DNA of 64,000 nucleotides from Schistocephalus solidus (Eukaryota > Platyhelminthes > Cestoda > Diphyllobothriidea > Diphyllobothriidae): positions 170,564-234,563 of the forward strand of contig WEDG01000783.1 of the NCBI GenBank assembly GCA_017591395.1. The letters run 5' to 3'. Positions 47,956-58,556 of this stretch are shown here, piece after piece. Within the stretch, counting starts at the first letter, position 1, and each line of letters opens with the position of its first letter. The notes beneath the pieces were generated by a model. That model worked only from the letters and a program-made list of their open reading frames with translations, was not told the DNA's origin and did no database searches. Both the position numbers and the translations under genes were made by a program.

Positions 47956-50699
47956 TGTCACCTTTGTTGTGTTCAAATTAATTCCGGAAAAATAATGCCT
48001 CATTTGTATGAGTCAAAGGCATTATACAAGCAGTCTTTAGGATACGAATCATATATCGTAGGATCTTTTGAGGTGCCTGCAACATTTGCATGATCAGCAC
48101 ATAATTATTTTTTTATGAAAAGGAAAGCAAATGCCAGTTGACATTAACCAAATTTTGTTTTAATAGTCTCCGGGTGTTTATTTAACCCCAAACCACGTGA
48201 TGCAGCTTGGGATGTCTTCTCACTAACTTTTTCGCTTAATTTAAGCAAAGATATTTTGAATGGTTGAAGGACTCGTTGAGCTTTTACAGGCTGAAGTCAA
48301 ATGCTATGTTAAACTCTTCGTTTAATAAAGATTTCATCCTTTCATGATGCTCTTCAATACAGTGGTTAAGGTTTTCCGTGACCTTATCGTCAATGATTTC
48401 AAACTACTCAGATAGTTTCACTAGGACATGTATAACGGGACGGTTGCTCGGCACTTACGGCATATAGCATTAAGGTTGACTTCATTTCCGCACTTTAGTG
48501 TTCCCCATTTACATCAAGAGTCAAAATAGCTGATATAGGTAAATAACTGTACGTATTCACTCTTATCTTCTTTTGGGCAAAATGCACGACAGTGTCTCCT
48601 AGGCAAATTATTTATGTCCCTTTGCCAGGTCGCCTTTGGCTTCAGAACAAGCAGCTAATGCATGGTGCATTTGTAAAACCCATGATCTTAGAATTTAATG
48701 CTAAAATTAGAAGTGGTCGTAACTCTGGCAGTCTGGTTCATGTGAAGCTACTGTATAAGCGTCCCTAAGTCTAACTGTATGGATTTTCACATCTCGTTGT
48801 TGTGCGTGTGAGGAAATTACTGCAGTGTAATAAAGGCCATTTAGTCTTTTTTTTTCCAGCCTTTGGCCGTATACCCTGAGAAATCACACTGAAAAGCATA
48901 AACGCCGTTGATGTTGTTGATGTCGTTACAACTGATCGTCTATCCGGTCACAACACGTAGTTCGTTGCAAACCTTCGAACGCGTGCGTATGGCTTTCTAA
49001 TTGGCTGGCTCGAACTAGTACTGAGCCAATAAGACATACATTATACGGCTGCCTCGCTGCACGTGACCGAACTATGCAAGTCCAAACAGTGTTTTTTTGC
49101 GAATATGGAGAGGCTCTATCCCAGCCTGCGAGGTAAAAGAGTTAAGGTCTCTTGGTGGTCCCGCTTTGCTTCTGAATTTTTTCCAGGTGCACATGTGCCA
49201 TAAATTACTTCCTCTGCACGATCCCCACAATACAAAACTGAAAAAATTCATATAAATATATCACAAGTGTCCGACAGGCTGTAAATACAGTTCCTACCGA
49301 ACTTTTGTGCGCATCGGCCACGAGAATTGTTGTCTGTGGGCTATGCTGCATACCAGTTGAATATGGTGCTGTACATCTTTGTCTAGTTAACATTCTGTCG
49401 TTAGTCTAGCCAGTTACGTAAGCACACTTCTTTTCGATTTTAGGGCTACTTTTTCCAAAATCGATAATGCAGACCTCAGATTTCTGAAATGCGATTTCTC
49501 GTATTACTAAGAACTATCCAATACTTCGAAGGGATCGCAATAGGCCGACACAACACCTTTGAATACTCCACTTGTCCTTATCATTTCAGTAGGACTCAGC
49601 GCACGCAAGGACACACGTGGACTTCAAAAAAAGTAACCACGGCCTGTACAGCTACGCACCCCTCCTCCGCCGGCTATTCCTACGGCTTTATTAGGTTATT
49701 TGTGTCAGGGTGGAAACGCCCTTGCGTAATTATTTTTTGTGGTACAAATGTTTCTTATGGTGGGCAATCGCAAGCATTTCTAATCATACTTATATTCCTT
49801 AAACTAACAATGTTTTCAATACTTCTAAAAAATTAGGCTTGAATCGGTTCCGTGGTATGAAATTATATGATGTGTTATTTTTGACCTTGGTTGACTTTTC
49901 CCTGCCTACCAGCAGACTTTAACCCAATTTCCTCGAAGACTGCTCACTTGCGCGTCCACTGAATTTTCAGAATTGTTTCATTGTAAGTTAGTGCGTTATT
50001 TTCTTTTTTCCTAAATTCATAAAGCAAAAACGTACTGGTAAACTTGTAAGTTAACATTCTTTCATTGACAGAAAATTTCAGAGCATAGAATAAACTTCAA
50101 AAGTCAGCTTGATTGCACATAGGTATTCGGACCTTGGACAGACATATGTTTACAATTTTATTGTCATTCTTTACTAGTAATTTCGTTTTAAATATTTGCA
50201 ATTAACACGAATGAGCTGATATGTTTAACTCTGCTATGCGCATGAAATAAGATAAAAGTAAAAAATAAAGATTTTTTTTGACTTAACTTGTGCGCAAGGA
50301 GAAAGTGGCATTCTGGCTGTCCATTAAGCCCGCAACGGACTTGTGTCTCCCAGTGTAGTAATAGCAGGTATCTTGGAGCTGTGCTTTGAAATTTGCTTGT
50401 TAGCCAAATAAGAGAGATGATAAATGACCATGAAGCGGTATAATAAACCAAATCCGACAAATTAGGTGAACATTTATTCTGATAGACTACCATAACTTGA
50501 CGTCTTACGTAAATATGTATGTTAAGTATTGAGAAAACGCCGTTACTTGGCTGTAATAAAGAGGCAAGAAAACCAGATAATGTTTGCGACTAAACTTATT
50601 TATATACTACCCATTTCGGGAGTGCAGTAGAACACCTATGAGATGCATATTGCGATGCTTTCTAAGACCGTCAAAATCGGCCATGAACAAACTTCGTCT
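47956..50699. other. No supported gene
   Basis: AT-rich interval. The plus frame 49489-49836 (115 codons) and minus frame 50188-50493 (101 codons) have no motif I recognise and lie within chance length. Confidence 0.35.
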
Positions 50700-50937
50700 G
50701 ACAGGATAAGGTGCTTCGAGCGTGATGCACTTCAGACAGCCCCTACCCGGGAGATATTCACTGCACGCGAGGCATCAAGGTAGGAGCAACTACTTTTTTG
50801 CACAAAAACATCCAAGACAAACTGACCTGGCGATGTCTGAGATATAAGGCCCACGTTCACACGCTTATGGGCAGAGAAATGTCGAAGCGATTCGTCAAAC
50901 AGACGATGAGAGTTCTGATCGATGAGTGCCATTGGTG

Positions 50938-51171
50938 TCTACAGAATTACAAGGGTGCAACTGAGCTGAATCGAAGGTTGTGTGTTCGCATTCTTTGACC
51001 TCTTAATGGAACCATCGGCCCACCTACGAACAATAACATATAAGGAAGGCAGTGTGTCATTCTTATCATGCTCTATCGTAAAGCTCATTTTGGCCTGTAA
51101 ATTGTTCATAGCTTCTACAGAACTACAAGGGTGCGATTGAGCCGAATCGAAGGTTGTGTGTCCGCATTCTT
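50938..51171 (+). repeat. 58-bp direct repeats flanking an insert
   Basis: 50938-50995 and 51114-51171 are the same PLE-B segment (TCTACAGAATTACAAGGGTG... and TCTACAGAACTACAAGGGTG...) with a few substitutions. They flank exactly 118 bp of antisense PLE-A sequence. This is the arrangement of a target-site duplication, though 58 bp is long for one. Confidence 0.85.
50996..51113 (-). mobile_element. 118-bp Penelope-like family A thumb segment inserted in family B
   Basis: On the minus strand it reads AMNNLQAKMSFTIEHDKNDT, LPSLYVIVRRWADGSIKR. It shares the unusual LPSLY and RRWADGSI with the 47-kb copy, so both descend from the same mutated lineage. Only this short internal piece is present, with neither PLE end. 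Confidence 0.8.
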
Positions 51172-51767
51172 GGTCAGTCCATCGCCGTGGACTTTGCCAA
51201 AACGAGGTCTGCTCTGTTGCATCACAGATAAGCCAAGAAGCGAGTGATATTCAAGCTTAAACAGACCAAGTTACAACTATCTGACACGGGAATATTGAAC
51301 TTGGTCCAACACTACCCATCTAAGCTACTAAAAGTGCAGCCACTACGGATGCTTGGGGCTTGTTTTACCTCCACCAATGCCAACCCCGTCAAATTAATTG
51401 CACCCATCGAAGCCATGTTTGTGAGAACTGGAACAGCTGCTGACGAGAAACTCCCCTACCGAAAACGTGTCACCTCCTTAATGATGACGCACAGAGAAAC
51501 CCGATGGGATTCAGAAAGTAATTCAAAAGCCCTGAAAGAACTAAGACAGATGAATGGGTTAAAATTCTGCCCGCTGATAAAGGACGATCCACTATTGTAA
51601 TGGATCGAGAGGACCATAACCAAAAGCTTCGCAACTCAATCCTCCTAGATACACGATTCAAGAAGGAGGACGGAGGTTAGCAGCTGCCCTTCCTTGATGT
51701 GCTGGTCAGGCAAATTTTCAACGATTAAATGTAAACAAATGTTCAGATTTGCAGAGGATGAAATTCC

Positions 51768-52962
51768 GATAAATGTAATGTGCTCACCGGAACTGGTTGG
51801 TATTGTCACCGACGTTTCGGAGAGCGTGGCCGGCTCTCCATTGTCAAAGCGTCTACGTCAAATACGATCAGTGTTAAGAATGAAAGGCTGAAATAGTCGA
51901 CCTTGGACTGATTGAATTTTCTCTCGTTGGCTGCCTCGGCCTCTGCGTTGATGTTCGTACCGCTTGATTACCGCTAGTTTTGGGCAATTTAACATCGGTC
52001 GAGTGTGCTTGTAAGCCTGCCTCCTCTTCCGGTTGGTTCATCGTGGGGCCATCTTTGCTTATATGCCTTAGTTCCGGTGTAACCATCTTGCCCTCCTCAT
52101 TATGCATGTAATGGCGCCGGACCTTATAGATCGTTCGAAGGTCTAGATACCGGTTTAAAGAGTTTGCATTTGAATAGCATGTCTCAAAAGTAAGTCGTTC
52201 GGCTTTCGATGTTCCTCAGCCTACGCTGGTTGCTCCTTAAATGTCAAAATCTTGCCAGTCTCTCCAATATGGGCCGTTAGCTGTGCGTTACGGCCTAGCC
52301 TACGAGCCACTAGTTTGTGCTCATGTAGGCGGGTCTCCAAGTTTCATCCAGTTTCCCCGACGTAGGTGCAGAGCCCATGATTTCAACGTATTTGGTGGAC
52401 AAATGCAGAGGATTCGGTAGGGGGCAGTTGGTCCTTAGTTTGCGTAACACGGCAGTGAATTGTCACCTGAGGTCGATTGACTTCACCTCCTCCGGTGGAA
52501 TGTAACAGTCGAAAGATTGCCTCGGAGACTCCTTGTATGTAGGGAATGGCCGTTCAGCCTTCAGGTGGTTGTTCTATTGGACATCGTCTATTTACTCGGT
52601 GCTTGTTTTGGATGTTTTCGGGTATCCATCAGCTCAGAAGAGGTCATGAAGGTACTGTCAAACAAATTTTGTGTGAACTGACGTGCTGCAATATGTTCCA
52701 ACTCCTTGGAATAGAGTTCGGACGCAGCTATGTTTGCGAGAAAGAGGGTAATTGCTTTTGAATTGAAGTATTTGCTTTGTTTTGGTTGCTTTTCCGAATA
52801 CCGTAGTTTGCAGTTGGCCATTTGCACACCGGCGCACAAGCACATCGAGGAAAGTAAGTTGGTTGTTTATTTCAACGACCATCTTGAATCGGATATTTGA
52901 GTCAACCGAGTTCAGTAAATCTTCGAGGTGCTTGACAGAATTTTCATCGACATAACAAGCCC
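51768..52962 (-). mobile_element. Penelope-like element, RT C-terminus to 3' end (family B, copy 2)
   Basis: The best preserved PLE here. From about 52960 the minus strand reads CYVDENSVKHLEDLLNSV (the YVDD box with its second aspartate changed to glutamate), NNQLTFLDVLVRRCANGQLQ (thumb), then KRSCVRTLFQ-like sequence. IPYIQGVSEAIFRLLHSTGG starts the linker. TYVGETG.NLETRLHEHKLV is the GIY-YIG core with its arginine, and AHIGETG continues it. The C-terminal tail (HNEEGKMVTPELRHISKDG) ends near 51874. The 3' region carries a hairpin and ends TTTATC at 51768. It is 5'-truncated at the catalytic box and has several stops. Confidence 0.85.
51819..51839 (-). other. Conserved hairpin in PLE family B 3' end (hammerhead-like context)
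   Basis: GGAGAGC, loop CGGCCAC, GCTCTCC on the minus strand, preceded by CTTTGACAAT and followed by GAAACGTC. The copy at 54145-54165 is identical in stem, loop and flanks; copy 3 (about 53459-53480) is mutated. The pattern (C/T)TGANNA-stem-GAAAC-GTC resembles a hammerhead core, but positions 3 and 8 differ from the invariant C and G. Confidence 0.55.
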
Positions 52963-53530
52963 AACTACAACACCAACTACGTCGGGAAAACTGGATGGAA
53001 ATTTGAGACCCGCCTACATGAGCACAAACTGGCGGCTCGGAGGCTAGGCCGTAACTCACAGCCAACAGCCCATATTGGAGAGACTGGCCGAAAGCCGAAA
53101 AACTTACGTTTGAGACATGCTATTCAAATGTGAAATCTATAAAGCCAGTATCTAGACCGTCAAACGGCTTATACAGTCCTGCGTTTTACATGCATATTGA
53201 CGAGGGCAAGATTGTAACACCAGAACTAACGTATATAAGCAAAGATGGCCGCACGACGAACCAACTGGAAAAGGAGGCAAGCTTACAAACACTATCGACC
53301 GATGAGAATTTGCCAAAAACCAGCGGCTTTCAAGCTGTACAAACATCCACGCAAAGACCGAGACAGCGAACGAGAGGAAAATCGATCATTCTGAGGCCGA
53401 CAAGTTCAGCCTGTCATTTAAAACACTGATCGATATTAGCAGTAGAGGTTTTGACAATTGAGAGTAGGCCAAGCTCTGCGAAACGCCAATGACAGTACAC
53501 ACCAGTTCCACTGAGCATTTTAAATTTATC
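52963..53530 (+). mobile_element. Penelope-like element, GIY-YIG region to 3' end (family B, copy 3)
   Basis: Starts within the endonuclease: NYVGKTGWKFETRLHEHKLA, RRLGRNSQPTAHIGETG, then a frameshift. The C-terminal tail from 53190 (HIDEGKIVTPELTYISKDGR) is clearly homologous to copy 2. The 3' region ends at TTTATC near 53530. It lies directly against copy 2 in the opposite orientation, 5' end to 5' end, and both are 5'-truncated. No reverse transcriptase is present. Confidence 0.83.
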
Positions 53531-54077
53531 AGAAAATCCATAGGTGTTACACAGTATTTTAATGCTCTATTTGTCACGCTATTGTGGTTTACAAAAGTTT
53601 TCCGCCAAGTTGAAAATTCTTCCCGAGAGAACTGTTGACATTCTGGAAACTAGCCTTTTCGCCCCCTAGCAACACGACCCCTTGTGTCGGTTTTCAGGTA
53701 AGGAGAGATTGACTGTGGACGCAGAATAAAAAACTTAACTTCTTTTGGTGGTGGCTTGCCACGAGCGTCCGGATATCTCGATGTAGATTAGAAAGTTGTT
53801 CTTTGAACCAAGGCATGAATCCAGACGGAACAGCTGCAAAGGGAAGCCATAAAGAGTAGCCAATCTATTCACAATAAAAACGGTCTAGTTCCAAACTACT
53901 CCTTAAAGGTACAAAGGCAATATACTTAATTAAGAGAGCCAGTTTACCAACGCTATATAAATGGCTAAAACTGAAATATACATGGGCACTTACATACCCA
54001 TTAAATCAAGAAGCAGGAATCGCGTGGGTTGCTTAGGGAGTTTTTCTTAAAGTTCAGTCTCAGAGCCTGCCAGAATG

Positions 54078-54216
54078 AAATTTCGACAATTTCAACCTGT
54101 CATTCTAAACAATGATTGCTATTAGACGTAGACGCTTTGACAATGGAGAGCCGGCCACGCTCTCCGAAACGTCGGTGACAATACCAATTAGTTCCGGTGA
54201 GCACTTTACATTTATC
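54078..54216 (+). mobile_element. Penelope-like element 3' end only (family B, copy 4)
   Basis: Non-coding 3' segment aligned by eye with copies 2 and 3 from about 54078 to TTTATC at 54216. The stretch GTAGACGCTTTGACAATGG through the hairpin to GTCGGTGACAATACCA is identical to copy 2, so these two are the closest relatives. Confidence 0.75.
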
Positions 54217-54559
54217 TGGATAAATAATTGTCTTCATGGAAGTGACGATCAACACGCAGTTTCTCAGTTTTCATACCAAATTATCTGGCAGCTCACAACT
54301 GAAGCTGTTTGAGAACTATTTCCACACGAATCTGGACTCGCTGCAGCAAGCGCAAGAGAAATCAAGTGAGGCTCAACATCACTGCTATGAGTTTATGCGA
54401 AACGGTTTGCTGAAGGCATTCATTTGACGATGTCTACGTCTTTGCGCCCGAAATAATTAACCAGTAACAGCGACGAAATTTATACTATTGAGTTTGACTA
54501 GGTTACCCCCTGCTTCACAGCAGACTGAAAGCAAGCCCGGTGGCTTTCGTGTAAATTAT

Positions 54560-55125
54560 GTTGAAGTGATATTAGCCTTTGGATGCATCTACTGCATTCC
54601 CTCTTTCCTCAACCGCCCATCCCCGGCGACCGGAAATAGCCTCTAGGGTATGGTGTGCGCTGCCATACATCAATGACGTATCAGAGGCGACCGAACACAT
54701 GGCTGCGGGACAAGGGTTCGATATGGCACACCGACCCAAACTACCATACACAATGGGGACTTGAAAATCAAGGACCGATTAAAGCCTAGAGAGCAGTCTT
54801 GCGTATAACTAAACTGTCCTTGTCACTACACAGGACGCATGCTCGGATGGCAGAAACACTAGCAAAAGCTGGTTGTGCGACGAAATGACGGATTATCACG
54901 ATTGGGTACCCACACCTACGTAACTGGTCACCAGTTTAACTTCGCAGTCACCAGGCTAATCACCCTCGCCAGAGGCAAAACAAGCTGTCAACTGCTTGAA
55001 TCCTGGACCTCCGATAGGAATTCGGTCAATCGATATAGCGAGTTGGCCCCAGCAGGGAGAGCCCTGCAAACTGTTGTCCAACAATTGCACCTAGTGACTT
55101 CTGATTTTTCCAAACAAAATGATAA
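54560..55125 (+). mobile_element. Penelope-like element, linker and GIY-YIG remnant (family C)
   Basis: At 54657 the frame reads ALPYINDVSEATEHMAAGQG then FDMAHRPKLP, the conserved 'PYI..VSEAT.R.L...G...AHRP' linker of flatworm-type PLEs. After a frame change KIKDRLKPREQSCV and CPCHYTGRMLG represent the Cys-rich start of the GIY-YIG domain. The frame from 54875 (RRNDGLSRLGTHTYVTGHQF...LESWTSDRNSVNRYSELAPA) fits its C-terminal part with the usual NR..LAPAY ending (here APAG). At least one stop and several frame changes. It differs from family B in this region. Confidence 0.75.
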
Positions 55126-55734
55126 CCTAGTTAAGGTTCCTGTGTTTAAAACATTCACCTGCACATTCCTGCTAGCATGCAGATCTAATATGAACTGGAG
55201 CCATGTGCGCATGTCCGGCAGTCAGGGCTTTGGTGAATATTAAGGTATTAATCTAGTTCCAGATCAGTTTGCTGGTACATCTCGTCAGGCCTGCTTACCA
55301 AGCCAAGAATAATCATAATCTGCTCTGTCCTCCCATTTAAAACGTTCGAAAGACTGTCGTAGCAGAACCAAGAATGCATTGGAATTGCGTTCATGGATCG
55401 CATTACGGGACAGGGTCTTCCCTTTTGGGCCTTGAGGTTCAACCTAGAATTCACAAATGACTTGCATTAGTTAAGGAAAGCTTTTAAGTTTTCTTCCGTT
55501 CCCGTAAAGACGATTTTGCGGAGGTTATTCGACAAAGTTTGCCTTTCCCTTCGTCCTAATTTAAACAACAGAAACGCCGCTATCCATTGACAGTACCTTC
55601 GCCTTCGTTCTCGAATAATAAGTCGCATTGCTTGAGCTACATGCAGGCAACGATGGCTTATAAGACCTTCTTAATAAGACATGTGAGTTCCCTACCCAAT
55701 TAATTAAGAAAGCCCTACGCGTAATTCCAGGATG
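55126..55734. other. No gene seen
   Basis: Mixed sequence after the family C PLE. GATGGCTTATAAG near 55650 matches a short piece of the SINE body. No supported coding sequence. Confidence 0.4.
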
Positions 55735-55935
55735 GGTAACGATTCCCGTGTCCTAACCCTAACCCTTATCTGAATCGTAACCCGAACCCAGGCACCAGTC
55801 ATAGTCTAAACACACACACTGCAGTCAACATTAAACCTAACCTTACTGCTAACTTACTTTAACGTTAATCCTAAACTTAAACCTAACTTCAATCATTAAC
55901 TGAACCCTATTTGCCCTTAAATTTGGCGCAAAGAC
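55735..55935 (+). repeat. Telomere-like-core repeat, C-strand orientation
   Basis: TTCCCGTGTCCTAACCCTAA, then CCCTTATCTGAATCGTAACC and further CCTAA variants to about 55915. AATTTGGCGCAAAGACACC follows, matching the distal GGGTGCAAATCC segment of the 57-kb copy. Terminal inverted arms are not clear here. Confidence 0.6.
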
Positions 55936-56349
55936 ACCTATATTGTGGTCGCTTGCTGGTCAGATATTCTGTTTACGAGGCCATATAAGTCTTCCTTTAC
56001 GCACGTGTCAAGAGTAAAGCCTCCGTCGGGGTCACAGGTGAATTCCGTGATTTTGTCCTACAGCCAATTCCTTTTGCCGTTACTTCTCCCTCTTCTGCAT
56101 CTCCGTGAGTAGAACCATGGGTCGTCTTGCCATGCTTCCAGGACCTTCTGCATTTCCTCTTCATTGACCATTTTCTATGTTCATCTGCGTCACCACTTGT
56201 TATATCCCCCAGTGGGATGACACCAGTTGATGCGTAGAACATGAGACAAGATAATAGCGGACAACGTTTGTGCAACAGTCACTGCGTCTACATCAAATTC
56301 CAATCCTTCTATCTATAACGTATTTAACGTCGATATTATTGTCTTATTT

Positions 56350-56595
56350 TTGTCTTCCCATTGGCTTAGCTCGGGGCGCTCGCATGGGCAGCTGCTCGTG
56401 CGTTGCCGGCCCCTGAAGGTCGTGCAACGCCTGGCGGTGCGCTACTTGCTGACTGGCGAGCAGGATTGGTACACGAGACTGACCCGCGGCCTAGCGGTTC
56501 CTGTCGCGCGTGACAAGAATGGCGCCTCACTGTCCGGGCCGCCCTGGCTGACATGGTTGGGTGTACCGCTCCTCTCCCCCCCTCCTCTTAAACTA
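56350..56595. other. G+C-rich block, identity unknown
   Basis: About 245 bases markedly richer in G+C than the surroundings, open on the plus strand from 56350 for 112 codons (LVRCRPLKVVQRLAVRYLLT, RLTRGLAVPVARDKNGASL) and also partly open on the minus strand. High G+C lowers stop frequency, so openness is weak evidence. It could be a repeat insertion, a gene fragment or a foreign segment. Confidence 0.3.
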
Positions 56596-57029
56596 TGGCT
56601 ACAGGCCGCGCGAAATACAGAAATAGTGTTTTTTACGGCTGGGGTCGATCAAGAGGGAAATTTGACTTCGGAAGTAATTCAAAATTGACAAAATCAAACT
56701 TGTGTCGTTTGTTTGGTGCAATGGGTAGTAAAGGGGCAGGGCGCATCCAGCCAGTTCCAAACTTTAATGCACTTAGGAAGTGTCAAACGAAATCCACGTA
56801 GAAATCGACAGTTTAACAGAACAAACGCATGCGAACTCGCGAGAAAAATATGCTAGTTCATTTGTTTAATAATAAAATAAGTAAGCACTCTGGTGAAGCA
56901 TACACAATCGTTTCCTATCCCCTTTAACGTGGAGGAAAGGTTAAAAACCTTTTCACACAAGAGTAATGATGCCTTGTATGGCTGCCTAAACAGGAAATGG
57001 GAAAAGGAAGCGTCCGCAACGCATGCGGC

Positions 57030-57104
57030 TTTGCGCTAAATTCCTAGTAAATAATGTTTAGGATTCAGGTGAGGGTTAAGGTTCACTTCAGGGTTAGGTT
57101 GGAT
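57030..57104 (-). repeat. Telomere-like-core repeat half, G-strand orientation
   Basis: TTTGCGCTAAATTCC, then GTTTAGGATTCAGGTGAGGG, TTAAGG and TTCAGGGTTAGG. It abuts the C-strand copy at 57105, making an inverted pair. It closely resembles 58330-58450. Confidence 0.6.
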
Positions 57105-57466
57105 GCCCACCTAATAAGGACACGGAAATACGAATTACCACGCCCACTTAAAATAGGTGGCCATGTGTAAAAATCAAGACGGGTAAATATTCCCGAGTTT
57201 TACAGCTAACAGTAACCCTAAAATAAAACTAAACTGACACCTTAGTCTTAACGCTAGCACTACCCTAAACTTAAAGCCTACAGTTAACGCGTTAATTACC
57301 TTAATCCTGACCCTACATGCAACTCTGTCCTTAACCGAAAAATTACATCTAAGCGCAAACTGAACCCTAACACTTAGCTTTATTCGAAGCCTAATTTCCC
57401 TGGAATTGGGTGCAAATCCATATGTATTATGGGCCATCCTTATTCCCATGTCCTGTTTTGGTGGTC
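57105..57466 (+). repeat. Telomere-like-core element with terminal inverted repeats
   Basis: The left end (57105-57130, CCACCTAATAAGGACACGGA) pairs with the right end (57441-57466), whose reverse complement reads CCACCAAAACAGGACATGGG. AAAATAGGTGGCCATG lies inside the left end. The core 57210-57395 is made of degenerate CCCTAA units. TTTCCCTGGAATTGGGTGCA lies inside the right end. The 61-kb element has the same order. No coding capacity. Confidence 0.72.
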
Positions 57467-57871
57467 ACACGTGGAATCCCGGTTAGGCCTAACCAGGCAA
57501 GTACTTTGTGGGCATATGTTTTCGTCCGTTTCAATGAAGGGGACGACATCGATCGATAAATTGGTGCCTTTACAAGGTATTCTATGAAATTCTTTAGGCT
57601 TTGTTAAGGAGGAGTGCAATGGACACCTAATCTAGCTTTGCTTTATCTCTCATGATTGACATAGCAACCAAATGAACGGAAATTTGACCTTTCAAAAGTC
57701 TCAGCAGGTTCTTTTGCGGCACGTAAAGTGTCTGCGACAACGCATGCTCTCGACGGATGAAGTGATCTTTAGAGATCCGCATTCACTGGTGCAGACTTTA
57801 CTTCTACTTCTGTCCAGTGTATGGCCGACCCTCCTTCACTTAGTCTGATGATCCGGATGCGTGCTTACTGC

Positions 57872-57892
57872 CCTCCTCCTCCTCCTCCTCCT
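57872..57892 (+). repeat. (CCT)7 microsatellite
   Basis: Seven perfect trinucleotide units. Confidence 0.95.
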
Positions 57893-58329
57893 AAGAAAAA
57901 GCAAACTTAGGTTCTACCACTACTCCCATTACTTATCCTCTCACTTCCACCTTACAAATGTCCTCTAGCTGCCAGTGGGCGAATGTGAACCTGTATTCCA
58001 ACGTTTCGAGAGTTCCTGGAAGACCAATGACTTAAAGAATAAGGAACGAAAACGCACGTTCACAAACGTTTCTTCTAGTAGTTGCTGTTGAATTGAACAT
58101 CAGCTGGCTATTGGCTTTATCTTTAAGATGTTTCGGCAAAAAATATCTGCCCGAAACCCCTTTGATAGTAACTGGGATGGGTTACTAATCCATTATCTAA
58201 TAGGCTACTAGAAGTCGGATCCCAAACTAATATTTCCCTTGTTTCAAGTTGGAATCTCTTTAATTGTCGATGCAGAAGAAATCATCGGTAAGACATGAAA
58301 ATAGATAATAAACCCCCTATAATGGTTCG

Positions 58330-58450
58330 TCTTGCGCTAGATTCCAAGGGTTAATTTCCAGTTTGAGTCATGTTTAGGATGAAAGTTGGGGTTGAGGTCA
58401 GGACAAGGAAGAGCGTACCCTGGTAAGTTAGCGCAAGGCCTATTCCGCTG
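58330..58450 (-). repeat. Decayed telomere-like-core repeat, G-strand orientation
   Basis: CTTGCGCTAGATTCCAAGGG then GTTTAGGATGAAAG and GGGGTTGAGGTCAGGA, parallel to 57030-57104. It shares TTTGAGTCATG-TTAG with the copy at 42.1 kb. Confidence 0.5.
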
Positions 58451-58556
58451 TCCAAACGAAGCATTTTCTTGACTGCATTATTCCCTCCGACTTTTATCTT
58501 GTAAGATATTTTTGCATTCTTTCAAATAAAACTGATGTTGGCATTTTCTGTTGCAG

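Larger units (their letters stand above)
50700..51765 (+). mobile_element. Penelope-like element, 5' coding part (family B, copy 1)
   Basis: Reads IKVGATTFLHKNIQDKLTWR and MSKRFVKQTMRVLIDECHWC, is interrupted by a family-A insert, then resumes QSIAVDFAKTRSALLHHR. From 51244 it reads FKLKQTKLQLSDTGILNLVQ and on to ALKELRQMNG. After a one-base frame change it reads VKILPADKGRSTIVMDREDH, the PADKG..VVMDR motif that begins the PLE reverse transcriptase. After 51677 it jumps to QLPFLDVLVRQ, a thumb motif normally hundreds of residues later, so most of the reverse transcriptase is deleted. The 5' limit is uncertain. Copy 2's 3' end abuts it at 51768. Confidence 0.75.

Noticed and set aside
52588..53065. 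135-codon minus frame read as a single protein
   Set aside because: It is a chimera: its first 30-odd residues are antisense to PLE copy 3 and only the rest belongs to PLE copy 2.
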